This document shows positions 1 to 7,295 of a stretch of 38,582 nt of DNA, piece by piece. Both the position numbers and the translations under genes were made by a program. Origin of the DNA: Treponema sp. (lineage in GTDB: Bacteria > Spirochaetota > Spirochaetia > Treponematales > Breznakiellaceae); contig JAISLX010000112.1 in the NCBI GenBank assembly GCA_031277045.1, positions 1 to 38,582 of the forward strand. The letters are read 5' to 3'. Below the pieces are notes generated by a model, which worked only from the letters and a program-made list of their open reading frames with translations, did not search any database and was not told where the DNA came from. How positions within the stretch are numbered: position 1 is the first letter of the stretch; each line of letters starts with the position of its first letter.

Positions 1-145
1 TCATTGCCCCGGGTTCGGGTTTAAGGGCGTCCATAACCGCGTTCCGTTCTACCACTTCGTCCTGAAGGCGGACAAGAAAATCTTCCAAAAAGGCGAGCTT
101 TGTTTCTATTTTTTCAAGACGGCTTTCCAAAACCTGTTGATCCAT
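1..145 (-). CDS. slyX: SlyX-family protein, 3' part cut off by the window edge
   Basis: Reading the minus strand from the ATG at 145 gives MDQQVLESRLEKIETKLAFL followed by EDFLVRLQDEVVERNAV, an open frame of 48 codons that runs off the window. The pattern of an acidic/leucine heptad coiled coil, with ETKLAFLED and then a DEVV segment, is that of SlyX. SlyX proteins are small (about 70 residues), predicted to be coiled-coil, and of unknown biochemical role. No ribosome-binding site precedes the ATG. A TTGAAA-17-TATAAT promoter lies so close that the mRNA would start about two bases before the ATG, so it may be leaderless. The gene diverges from the phosphofructokinase gene. The family call rests on the N-terminal half only. 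Confidence 0.75.
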   Translation of the reverse strand, partial: MDQQVLESRLEKIETKLAFLEDFLVRLQDEVVERNAVMDALKPEPGAM

Positions 146-154
146 ATAGAATCT

Positions 155-183
155 ATTATAGTAAAGAAATGAGGCGATTTCAA
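155..183 (-). promoter_or_regulatory. Sigma-70 promoter of slyX
   Basis: On the minus strand, TTGAAA (183-178) and a perfect TATAAT (160-155) are separated by 17 bases. The predicted start is near 147, two bases from the slyX ATG, which implies leaderless translation. The -35 box lies inside the perfect inverted repeat 176-202. Confidence 0.65.
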
Positions 184-202
184 AATGTCAGATTTTGAAA
201 TC
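176..202. repeat. Perfect 11-bp inverted repeat between slyX and the PFK gene
   Basis: GATTTCAAAAT (176-186) and ATTTTGAAATC (192-202) are exact reverse complements with a five-base spacer. The left arm covers the -35 box of the slyX promoter, and the right arm ends 34 bases before the PFK start codon. It is AT-rich and has no T-run, so an operator for a dimeric repressor fits better than a terminator. This is inference; no regulator is known. Confidence 0.6.
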
Positions 203-235
203 AGCTCAAATACCTTTTTGATATAGGGAGGACCC

Positions 236-1603
236 ATGAGCAAGAAAAAAGAGCCTATAGATTTTACCATCGAAACCTTAGGTCCCTGTAATGTCGATTC
301 GCCCATTACCATGTCCAAAACCGAAGGCGACTTTATCGCCAATTATGTGACGGATGACGAATTTGTCCGGCCTAACGCCCAGGTATCCCTGGGGGAACAG
401 CCGCCGGTGGAAAGAAGCCGGGTCTTTGAGTGCGCCGGGCCGAGGGAAAAAATATACTTTATGCCGAACCACGTTCACGCCGGAATCGTAAGCTGCGGCG
501 GCCTGTGCCCGGGGCTCAACGACGTAATCCGGGCAATAGTCTGCTGCCTGTCCCGCCGGTACGGGGTCACCAGAATTTCCGGAATCCGCTACGGGTATCA
601 AGGCTTTTTGGATGACGACAAAAAGTTTACCCCCATACGGCTGGACCCGGATGTAGTAGACGACATCCACAAGATCGGCGGCACTATGCTGGGAAGCGCC
701 CGGGGCGGCGGCAAAGAGGTTTCCCGCATCGTAGACGCTCTGGAGCGGCTGAACATCAACATCCTCTTTACCATAGGCGGAGACGGCACCCAAAAAGGTT
801 CCCTGGAGATCGCCGAAGAAATCGGGCGGCGGGGCCTCAAAATCGCCATGGTGGGCATACCCAAGACGGTGGATAACGATTTTTCCTATATCCAGAAGTC
901 CTTCGGCTTTGATACGGCGGTAGCCAAAGCGGTGGAAGCGGTAACCGCCGCCCACATGGAAGCCCACTCCCAGATCAACGGCATAGGCCTCGTAAAGGTG
1001 ATGGGCCGCGAATCGGGATTTATCGCCGCCCACACGGCCCTGGCAAGCCACGAAGTGAACTTTGTTTTGATACCCGAAGTGCCCTTTGAACTGGACGGCG
1101 ACAACGGGTTCCTCCGTAACCTGGAAAAACGTATCAGAAGGCGGGGCCATGCGGTCATCCTGCTGGCCGAGGGCATACTTCAGGATCAGCTTGTAAAGGA
1201 AAGAACAACCGACGCCGGGGGCAACGCGAAAATCGCCGATGCGGGAACCTACATGAGGGACCGCATTACGGAGTACTTTAAAGCCCGTGACATAGAAATC
1301 AATCTTAAATACATAGATCCCAGCTATATGATCCGTTCCGCCCCTGCAAGCCCCAACGATTCCATTTACTGCGAACGCCTTGGTACTGCGGCCGTCCACG
1401 CGGCCATGGCCGGGAAAACCAAAGTCCTTATCGGCCTGGTGAACAACGAATTCGTCCATCTGCCCATGAAGGTAGCCGTAATCCGGAACCACGTAGACCC
1501 GGAAGGCAGCCTCTGGCGCGACACCCTGGACGCGACACATCAGCCTACCCTGATGGTGAATAACCAGTTTGGCCTCCTTTTCGGAGCCCGGAGGGACGAG
1601 TAG
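236..1603 (+). CDS. pfk: 6-phosphofructokinase, ATP-type by motif
   Basis: This enzyme phosphorylates fructose 6-phosphate to the 1,6-bisphosphate in cytosolic glycolysis. The 455-residue length matches the long PFK-A clade of spirochaetes, plants and trypanosomes, not the roughly 320-residue E. coli enzyme. Visible motifs are the phosphate-binding CGGLCPG (87-93), GGDGT (181-185), PKTVDND with catalytic Asp213 (209-215) and MGRESG (256-261). The Gly in GGDGT favours ATP as donor, because PPi enzymes usually have Asp there. The Lys of PKTVDND occurs in PPi enzymes but also in ATP enzymes of this clade. So ATP is favoured, not proven. An AGGGAGG ribosome-binding site (225-231) supports the start. 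The gene stands alone, with a palindrome upstream and structured DNA downstream. Confidence 0.9.
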   Translation: MSKKKEPIDFTIETLGPCNVDSPITMSKTEGDFIANYVTDDEFVRPNAQVSLGEQPPVERSRVFECAGPREKIYFMPNHVHAGIVSCGGLCPGLNDVIRAIVCCLSRRYGVTRISGIRYGYQGFLDDDKKFTPIRLDPDVVDDIHKIGGTMLGSARGGGKEVSRIVDALERLNINILFTIGGDGTQKGSLEIAEEIGRRGLKIAMVGIPKTVDNDFSYIQKSFGFDTAVAKAVEAVTAAHMEAHSQINGIGLVKVMGRESGFIAAHTALASHEVNFVLIPEVPFELDGDNGFLRNLEKRIRRRGHAVILLAEGILQDQLVKERTTDAGGNAKIADAGTYMRDRITEYFKARDIEINLKYIDPSYMIRSAPASPNDSIYCERLGTAAVHAAMAGKTKVLIGLVNNEFVHLPMKVAVIRNHVDPEGSLWRDTLDATHQPTLMVNNQFGLLFGARRDE

Positions 1604-1667
1604 GCGGTTAAAAAAGCGGATTTTGCTTTGAAATTTGGGCGTATCCTTCCCTGCGGGTCTGTGCTGC

Positions 1668-1844
1668 GGCGCTTGCGCCTTGGAAGTTGATTGGAAGGCC
1701 GGGTCCATACTCCGGAGCTTGCTCCGGAAAATTTACCACCCCTAAAAAGGTGGTAACCAAATCTTCGGATCGGGGTATGGACCCGGCCATTACTATAAAT
1801 TTCCTCTCCAATCCAACGAAGATACCCAGGAGCTTGCTCCTGGG
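1668..1844. repeat. Multi-stem palindromic element, cloverleaf-like
   Basis: An outer perfect 14-bp helix, GGCCGGGTCCATAC (1697-1710) with GTATGGACCCGGCC (1775-1788), encloses three smaller hairpins. These are TCCGGAGC/GCTCCGGA (1711-1728), TTACCACC/GGTGGTAA (1733-1756) and ATC-TTCG-GAT (1761-1770). TTGATTGGA (1687-1695) pairs with TCCAATCCAA (1807-1816) outside the 14-bp helix, with one bulge. Two more hairpins flank it: GGCGC/GCGCC (1668-1679) and CCCAGGAGC/GCTCCTGGG (1825-1844). Three hairpins share the centre GCTTGC. It could be a structured RNA, a small mobile palindromic repeat or the PFK transcript end. I cannot decide which. Confidence 0.7.
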
Positions 1845-1858
1845 TTCTTCATGGAAAT

Positions 1859-2110
1859 GTTTTTCTTCTATGGAAAAATCCACAGAACGCCGCCGTGTCA
1901 AAATGGTATTTAACGCAGGAGACGGCGGATGAGCTTACGGCGCATCATGTTGACGGGGTAAAAATTATGGTTTTGCCGGGCATGGAACGTAAAAGGAACA
2001 TTAGAGTTGTCCATAAAGCCGGTTACTTTGCGGACAGACCTTGCATTTTCTCGCCCAAAGGCGGCCCGGGCTGCGTTATGTGCGGGATATATTTGGCGGC
2101 GTGGTTATAA
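1859..2110 (+). pseudogene. Possible remnant of a serine beta-lactamase/PBP-fold gene (weak)
   Basis: The frame ending at the TAA at 2110 reads ETADELTAHHVDGVKIMVLP and then, after GMERKRN, IRVVHKAGYFADRPC. The LP...VVHKAG spacing recalls the end of class A beta-lactamase-like proteins, where HKTG carries the third active-site motif and is followed by a beta-strand with a GP turn. Here the Thr of KTG is Ala, no SxxK or SDN motif is present upstream, and there is no ribosome-binding site at the GTG at 1895. If related, it is only a C-terminal scrap of about 70 residues. A small unrelated hypothetical gene or a chance frame are real alternatives. Confidence 0.22.
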
Positions 2111-2172
2111 ACGGGGGAACTTCCGCCTTCTTCTTTAATTACCAGGCAGTAAGAACAAGACCCGGCGTCCGG

Positions 2173-3192
2173 TTACAGGGCCGCGTTGGCGGTAATTACG
2201 TCCCTGGCCCACTGGGCCCATTCGGGAAGCACGTTGATATCCTCCCAGGTGGGGTAGTCTTTGGCGATAAGGGAGCCGCCGTACTTTTTAAAGCTGTTCA
2301 CCATGTGTAAGGCGCCTTCCTCAATAACGCGCCGGTCCCCGGTTATCATGATCTTCTGAATATCCACGGGGCAGTAAAAAACTGTTTTGCCGCCGAATTC
2401 CCTGGCCCAGACTTCGCAGCCGCTCAGTTCCGGCTGGTCAAACTGAAAAACATCTACGCCGGCTTCTACCAGATCGGCGACAATGTCGTAAACTTTGCCG
2501 CAGGAATGGAGAAAAAAATCCATGCCCCGCGAATGGATCTCCGCGGCAAGTTTTTGGTAGTAGGGCTTAAAAAGTTCCCTAAAACTGCCGGGACTAAAAA
2601 ACAGATTAATCTGGGTTCCCATGTCATCGGCAATCATAATGCCGTCCACCCCGTTGGCGGCGGCCCGGTCAAGAATCTGTACGGCAAGGGTCATAACTTT
2701 GTCCAGAAAAATTTTCACATAGTCCGGTTCAAGCAGGGTATCCATAAGGGCGTTGTCCATGTGGCGGCAGTCCCTGAGTGAGGAAAAAATGGCAAAAGGA
2801 AGCCCGCCCAGGACATACGTATCATGCTCTTTGTAGCTGTTGGACTTGATGTTCTGATCCGCCTTTTCGTCAATTACCGGCAGAACCCATGTATCCAGCG
2901 CTTCCCAGCCGTCCTGAAGCACACCTTTTACACATTCGCCTTTTGTTTTGTGCGCCAGACGGCCGTAGATGTTGCCCATAGGGGTAAGCATCAATTCCCC
3001 GTTGAACCAGGGAACCTGTGATGTCAACTCGGGGTCCTGGTTCCATGTTTCCAGTCTGTCCCCTTCGGGCCTGACAAGGCGCGCCGTATGGCCCCAGGTA
3101 AAGTCGCAGGGGTTATCTCCCTGAAAATCCAGGCCAATGCGGGGCGGATTGTCGTGTTTGATAATGCGTTTGATAATTTCCTTACGAGTCAT
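2173..3192 (-). CDS. Uroporphyrinogen decarboxylase-superfamily protein (MtaA/corrinoid methyltransferase-like)
   Basis: The 339-residue product has the URO-D TIM-barrel fold signature: an N-terminal MTRKEIIKRIIKHDNPPRIG opening, DGIMIADDMGTQ around 183-194, and FFLHSCGK with HSCG at 229-232. Its His and Cys match the HxC zinc site of methylcobamide:CoM-type methyltransferases. True HemE proteins lack this HxC and start differently, so haem synthesis is unlikely. Methyl transfer to or from a corrinoid or another small molecule is the family-level guess. It lies 48 bases behind a sugar isomerase-like gene in the same direction, probably in one operon. No corrinoid protein is in the window. Substrate unknown. 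Confidence 0.8.
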   Translation of the reverse strand: MTRKEIIKRIIKHDNPPRIGLDFQGDNPCDFTWGHTARLVRPEGDRLETWNQDPELTSQVPWFNGELMLTPMGNIYGRLAHKTKGECVKGVLQDGWEALDTWVLPVIDEKADQNIKSNSYKEHDTYVLGGLPFAIFSSLRDCRHMDNALMDTLLEPDYVKIFLDKVMTLAVQILDRAAANGVDGIMIADDMGTQINLFFSPGSFRELFKPYYQKLAAEIHSRGMDFFLHSCGKVYDIVADLVEAGVDVFQFDQPELSGCEVWAREFGGKTVFYCPVDIQKIMITGDRRVIEEGALHMVNSFKKYGGSLIAKDYPTWEDINVLPEWAQWARDVITANAAL

Positions 3193-3240
3193 CGTGATGT
3201 TCCCCCCGGGCCGGTTTTTGGAAAAGTCTCTGCATTATGG

Positions 3241-4053
3241 TCAAATGGAGTTAAGGTAATCCAGACTCTGTTTGGCGCACTCAAGAGGGGTCATGCCGGG
3301 GGAGGGGAGGTCCTGCTCCACCACAAGCCATTCGGCGCCGGCTTTCTCGGCGGCTTTGACGATGCCGGGAATGTCCTGGACCCCGTAACCAACGGCCCGG
3401 AACGGAAAGGCACCGGCGGCACGGGCTTTTCTGGCCTCGCCGATCAGATCGTAGTCGGCTTTGACCTGGCCGGAAGAATCAAAATCTTTAAGGTGAACCA
3501 CCGGCGCGCGGCCTGAGTATTTGAGGATGTACTCCGCGGGGACTACGCCCCCCACTTTGGCCCAGCATACGTCAATTTCCGTCTGCAAAAGGCCGGCGGG
3601 GACGCTGTCGTACAGGTCGTCCAGGGCGTATTTGCCGCCGCAGTCCGTAAATTCAAATTCGTGGTTGTGGTACAGAAGAACCGCCCCCTTCTTGTTGCAG
3701 TACTCCCCCAGCCGGGCGATGTTTTTCTTCACGTCCCCGTAGTTGGGGCCGGGGTAGCGGTCTTCCTCGGACAGGAAGGGGATAACGATGTACTTGCAGC
3801 CCGCATCCAGGTGGTAGCCGATAACCTTGTCCATATCGGCGATCATGTCCCGGTAGGGGACGTGGGCGGAAATCGCGGTAAGCCCCGCCTTATCCAGCGA
3901 GGCCCTGGTTTGCGCCGCGGTTTTACCGAAGGCCATAGCAAGGGCAAGCTCAACGTACCGGTAGCCTATACCGGCCACCTGCTCAAGGGTCCCGTCGAAA
4001 TCGTTTTTCAGTTCATCCCGGACATTGTAAAGCTGTAACATTACCGGAAGCAT
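3241..4053 (-). CDS. Sugar phosphate isomerase/epimerase-like TIM-barrel protein (xylose isomerase-like family)
   Basis: The 270 residues follow the AP-endonuclease-2/xylose isomerase-like pattern: MLQLYNVRDE at the first strand, HVPY at 64-67, HNHEFEF at 129-135, EIDVCW at 159-164, HLKDF at 187-191 and VEQD at 245-248. These supply the acidic and His ligands expected for a divalent metal site (for example Glu132, Asp161, His187, Glu246). The family includes inosose dehydratases, ketose epimerases and hydroxypyruvate isomerases, and the substrate cannot be read from sequence. An AGGGGGA ribosome-binding site precedes the ATG at 4053. It is the first gene of a pair with the URO-D-like gene. 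No signal peptide, so cytosolic. Confidence 0.85.
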   Translation of the reverse strand: MLPVMLQLYNVRDELKNDFDGTLEQVAGIGYRYVELALAMAFGKTAAQTRASLDKAGLTAISAHVPYRDMIADMDKVIGYHLDAGCKYIVIPFLSEEDRYPGPNYGDVKKNIARLGEYCNKKGAVLLYHNHEFEFTDCGGKYALDDLYDSVPAGLLQTEIDVCWAKVGGVVPAEYILKYSGRAPVVHLKDFDSSGQVKADYDLIGEARKARAAGAFPFRAVGYGVQDIPGIVKAAEKAGAEWLVVEQDLPSPGMTPLECAKQSLDYLNSI

Positions 4054-4077
4054 AATTTCCCCCTAAACGCGGATATG

Positions 4078-4105
4078 TTCCCGGAACCCGGTTTGGTTTT
4101 GGGAA
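4078..4105. repeat. Hairpin of the TTTCCCAAAA/TTTTGGGAAA family, wobble-paired copy
   Basis: TTCCCGGAACC (4078-4088) pairs with GGTTTTGGGAA (4095-4105) over 11 positions if the two G-T pairs are allowed, as in RNA. It lies 24 bases upstream of the isomerase ATG. It resembles the hairpins at 24655-24685, 26691-26717 and 26761-26806. Confidence 0.45.
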
Positions 4106-4112
4106 AGCATCC

Positions 4113-4181
4113 GCCGGTTTTATGGTAAAGCCAATTTCAAAACCTGACCGGTCCGGCGGTAAAGCCGCCAATAAAACTGGC
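4113..4181. repeat. Nested hairpin upstream of the isomerase gene
   Basis: GCCGGTTTTAT (4113-4123) pairs with ATAAAACTGGC (4171-4181), ten matches plus one G-T wobble. Inside it sits a second hairpin, GGCGG/CCGCC with loop taaag (around 4155-4169). Confidence 0.5.
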
Positions 4182-4239
4182 TTGCGGAAAAACGGTTCAA
4201 CGTCTGTTTTCCCGCCTGAACTCAGGGCCGTTTGACAGA

Positions 4240-4322
4240 CGCCGCTTGTCCGGCCCGCAGAGATAGTATAGCTCCTAGTCTGGACTAGCGAAAGTACCGC
4301 GGGCCCGGCGGTACAAGCGGCG
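4240..4322. repeat. Nested stem with central palindrome upstream of uvrA
   Basis: CGCCGCTTGT (4240-4249) pairs exactly with ACAAGCGGCG (4313-4322). CCGGCCCGC (4250-4258) pairs with 4299-4308 if one base is bulged. At the centre is a perfect 6+6 palindrome, CTAGTC-TG-GACTAG (4275-4288). It may be a structured RNA or an operator for uvrA. No T-run follows, so it does not look like an intrinsic terminator. Confidence 0.55.
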
Positions 4323-4397
4323 GGCGCTTAAACGGGGCTGCCGCCGCGCAGGGCGGCTGAACAAACTTCTTCTTGAAAAGCCCCCCGGCTCCGGTTT

Positions 4398-7295
4398 ATG
4401 CTGGCCCTTATGGACAAGCTTATCATCAAAGGTGCGCGGGAACACAATCTAAAAAATATCGACCTTGAATTACCCAGAGACAAGCTTATTGTTATTTCCG
4501 GCATTTCCGGGTCGGGAAAAAGTTCCCTTGCCTTTGATACGATCTTTGCCGAGGGGCAGCGGCGGTATGTGGAGAGCCTGTCCGCCTACGCCCGCCAGTT
4601 TCTGGGCCGTATGGACAAACCCGATTTGGACTACATCGAGGGGCTTTCCCCGGCTATTTCGATAGAGCAGAAAACTACCCACCGGAACCCCCGGTCCACG
4701 GTGGGAACCGTAACGGAGATATACGACTACTACCGGCTTCTCTACGCGAGGATCGGCATTCCCCACTGCCCGGTATGCGGCCGGGAGATCCGGGAACAGA
4801 GCGTGGATCAGATTGTGGACACGATCCTGCAGATGGGGGAGGGCAGGCGGATCCAGCTTTTGGCCCCGGTGATCCGGGGGAAGAAGGGGGAACACCAAAA
4901 GGTTATCGAGGACGCCCGGAAGGCGGGATATTCCCGCGCCCGGATCGACGGGGTTCCCGTGAGTCTGGACGAGGATATCAAGCTTGATAAACAGAAGAAG
5001 CACAGCGTGGATATTGTGGTGGACCGCGTGGTGGTGGGACCGGGGATACGCGGCCGCCTTTCCGAATCGGCGGAGGCGGCGCTTGAGGCCGCGGACGGAC
5101 TGCTGCTGGTGGCCGTTCAGACCCCGGCGGGAGAGGGGGACAGGGACGCGGAAGGGGCGCGGCAATCCGCGGAGGGCGGCTGGACCGAACAGTTTTTTTC
5201 CCAAAAAAACGCCTGCCCGGACTGCGGCATTTCCATACCGGAACTCCAGCCCCGGCTTTTTTCGTTTAACAACCCTTACGGCGCCTGCCCGGAATGTTCC
5301 GGCCTGGGGGCCAAACTGGAATTCGATCCGGACCTGGTAATTCCAAACCGGGAACTTTCGTTCAACGAGGGGGGCTGTGTTCCCTACAATCCTGAATCCC
5401 CCTGGTACCGCAGTAAATTCGAGGGCCTGGCCAAACATTTTAAGTTCAGTCTGGACACCCCCTTTAAGAGCCTGCCCAAAAAGATCATGAACGCCATCTT
5501 CTACGGCACAGACGAGCAGGTACGCTTCAAATACGAAAACCGGGACGGAACCAATTCCACCTCCTACAAGACGGAGTTCCCCGGGATTCTGGAGGAGCTA
5601 AAGCGGCGCTACCTTGAAACCCAGTCTTCCGGAATCAAGGACTGGCTTGAAAAGTACATGAGCCAAAAACCCTGCGAGGCCTGCGGCGGCCGGAGGCTAC
5701 GGCCTGAATCCCTGGGGGTAACGGTGGGGCGGGGGGAAGGGGCCCTGAATATCCACCAGCTTTCAAGCCTTTCGGTAAGCGATTCCCTGACCTTTTTCCG
5801 GAATCTGTCCCTGACCAGGGCCGAAAAAGAAATCGCCGCCCAGATCCTCAAGGAAATTAACGCCCGGCTGGGTTTTATGAAAAACGTGGGCCTGGATTAC
5901 CTGAGCCTGGAGCGGAAATCCGCCAGCCTTTCCGGCGGGGAGGCCCAGCGGATTCGCCTGGCTACCCAGATCGGTTCCAGCCTGGTGGGGGTGCTTTACA
6001 TCCTGGACGAACCTTCTATTGGTCTGCACCAGCGGGACAACCAGCGGCTTATCGACACGCTGCTGTACCTGCGGGATCTGGGGAATACGCTTATCGTGGT
6101 GGAACACGACGAGCAGACCCTGCGGACCGCGGACTACTTGGTGGATCTGGGGCCCGGCGCGGGGGTCCACGGCGGCGTGGTGGTGGCCCGGGGAACGCCC
6201 CGCGAGGTAATGCGGGTACCGGAAAGCGTTACCGGCCAGTACCTGGCGGGGAAGATCACGATGAAGATCCCCCCCCAAAGGCGGCGGGGGAACGGCAAGT
6301 GTATCCGCGTGGAGGGGGTAAGCGAGCACAACCTGAAAAACATCGACGTGGAGATTCCGCTGGGGGTTTTTACCTGCATCACCGGGGTTTCCGGTTCCGG
6401 AAAATCCACGCTGTTAAGCGATGTTCTGTACCCCGCCCTGTGTAACCGGATCTACGGAACCACTCACCAGGAGGGGGCCTGTGAACGGATCACGGGGGTG
6501 GAACACCTGGACAAGGTGATCGACATTGATCAGAGTCCCATCGGCAGAACCCCCCGGTCCAATCCCGCCACCTATGTGGAGGTCTTTGGGGAGATTCGCA
6601 ATCTTTTTGCCGGGCTTCCGGACGCGAAAACGCGGGGCTATAAGCCGGGGCGGTTTTCGTTCAACGTCCGGGGGGGGAGGTGCGAAAACTGCGAGGGGGA
6701 CGGGACCATCAGGATCGAGATGAATTTCCTGCCCGACGTGTACATTACCTGCGACGTGTGCCACGGCAAACGGTTTAACCGGGAAACCCTGGAAATCCGC
6801 TACAAAGGGAAGAATATCGCCGATGTTCTGGATATGACTATCGAGGAGGCCGCCGAATTTTTTGCCCCCATTCCCCGGATTGCCCATAAAATGGAGACCC
6901 TGCTTTCCGTGGGGCTGGGTTACGTCAAACTGGGCCAGTCGGCGCTTACCCTGTCGGGCGGGGAGGCCCAGCGGGTCAAACTGGCGCTGGAACTTTCCCG
7001 GCGTTCTACCGGAAAAACTTTCTACATCATGGACGAGCCTACCACGGGGCTCCACTTTGCGGACGTAAAACAGCTTATGGAGGTAATTCAGCGTTTGGTG
7101 GATCAGGGAAACACGGTGGTGATGATCGAGCATAACCTGGACGTGCTGCTCCAGGCCGATCATATTATCGATCTGGGGCCCGAAGGCGGGGACAAGGGCG
7201 GCAAAGTTATCGCCCTGGGGACCCCGGAAAAAATCGCCCGCCACGCCGCGTCCTACACCGGCTTTTACATCAACCGAATGCTTGCCAAAAAATGA
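4398..7295 (+). CDS. uvrA: Excinuclease ABC subunit A
   Basis: UvrA is the damage-sensing ATPase of nucleotide excision repair; it forms a dimer that loads UvrB. Two ABC modules are complete. The first has Walker [10 protein letters not shown] (35-43), a zinc module with CPDCG and ACPECSG, and [11 protein letters not shown]. The second has Walker [10 protein letters not shown] (about 664-672), a CENCEG...CDVCHG zinc module, [11 protein letters not shown] and DEPTTGLH. At 965 residues it is slightly longer than the usual 940-950, partly from a variable segment before the first zinc module. The family N-terminus ([16 protein letters not shown]) starts at the ATG at 4410, which is at least as likely a start as 4398. 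Neither has a good ribosome-binding site. The gene overlaps the next by ATGA. Confidence 0.97.
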   Translation: MLALMDKLIIKGAREHNLKNIDLELPRDKLIVISGISGSGKSSLAFDTIFAEGQRRYVESLSAYARQFLGRMDKPDLDYIEGLSPAISIEQKTTHRNPRSTVGTVTEIYDYYRLLYARIGIPHCPVCGREIREQSVDQIVDTILQMGEGRRIQLLAPVIRGKKGEHQKVIEDARKAGYSRARIDGVPVSLDEDIKLDKQKKHSVDIVVDRVVVGPGIRGRLSESAEAALEAADGLLLVAVQTPAGEGDRDAEGARQSAEGGWTEQFFSQKNACPDCGISIPELQPRLFSFNNPYGACPECSGLGAKLEFDPDLVIPNRELSFNEGGCVPYNPESPWYRSKFEGLAKHFKFSLDTPFKSLPKKIMNAIFYGTDEQVRFKYENRDGTNSTSYKTEFPGILEELKRRYLETQSSGIKDWLEKYMSQKPCEACGGRRLRPESLGVTVGRGEGALNIHQLSSLSVSDSLTFFRNLSLTRAEKEIAAQILKEINARLGFMKNVGLDYLSLERKSASLSGGEAQRIRLATQIGSSLVGVLYILDEPSIGLHQRDNQRLIDTLLYLRDLGNTLIVVEHDEQTLRTADYLVDLGPGAGVHGGVVVARGTPREVMRVPESVTGQYLAGKITMKIPPQRRRGNGKCIRVEGVSEHNLKNIDVEIPLGVFTCITGVSGSGKSTLLSDVLYPALCNRIYGTTHQEGACERITGVEHLDKVIDIDQSPIGRTPRSNPATYVEVFGEIRNLFAGLPDAKTRGYKPGRFSFNVRGGRCENCEGDGTIRIEMNFLPDVYITCDVCHGKRFNRETLEIRYKGKNIADVLDMTIEEAAEFFAPIPRIAHKMETLLSVGLGYVKLGQSALTLSGGEAQRVKLALELSRRSTGKTFYIMDEPTTGLHFADVKQLMEVIQRLVDQGNTVVMIEHNLDVLLQADHIIDLGPEGGDKGGKVIALGTPEKIARHAASYTGFYINRMLAKK

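Larger units (their letters stand above)
1604..2172. other. 569-base gap with stacked hairpins and a possible gene remnant
   Basis: No intact gene is supported here. The first part (1660-1845) is dense in palindromes and is described separately. The second part (about 1859-2110) is a short open frame that may be the tail of a decayed gene. The last 60 bases, before the stop codon of the minus-strand URO-D gene, show nothing recognisable. Confidence 0.6.
4054..4397. other. 344-base divergent gap with three palindromic structures
   Basis: The gap separates the minus-strand isomerase start from uvrA and holds no gene. It contains an imperfect hairpin at 4078-4105, a nested hairpin at 4113-4181 and a larger nested stem at 4240-4322 (all listed). 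I found no convincing sigma-70 promoter for uvrA: a TTGACA at 4232-4237 has no -10 box at a usable distance. Confidence 0.6.

Noticed and set aside
236..1603. PPi-dependent rather than ATP-dependent phosphofructokinase
   Set aside because: GGDGT with Gly favours ATP. The Lys in PKTVDND alone is not decisive, so the alternative stays open but is less likely.
278..1708. 476-codon minus-strand frame opposite PFK
   Set aside because: The plus-strand PFK has all catalytic motifs; the antisense frame shows none.
1668..1844. The repeated GCTTGC hairpins as a CRISPR array
   Set aside because: Repeats are short, unequal palindromes without regular spacers, and no cas genes are present.
1687..1932. 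81-codon plus-strand frame through the multi-stem element
   Set aside because: It is made of palindromic arms and has no ribosome-binding site or protein-like composition.
4232..4269. TTGACA with TAGTAT as a uvrA promoter
   Set aside because: The boxes are 26 bases apart, too far for a sigma-70 promoter.
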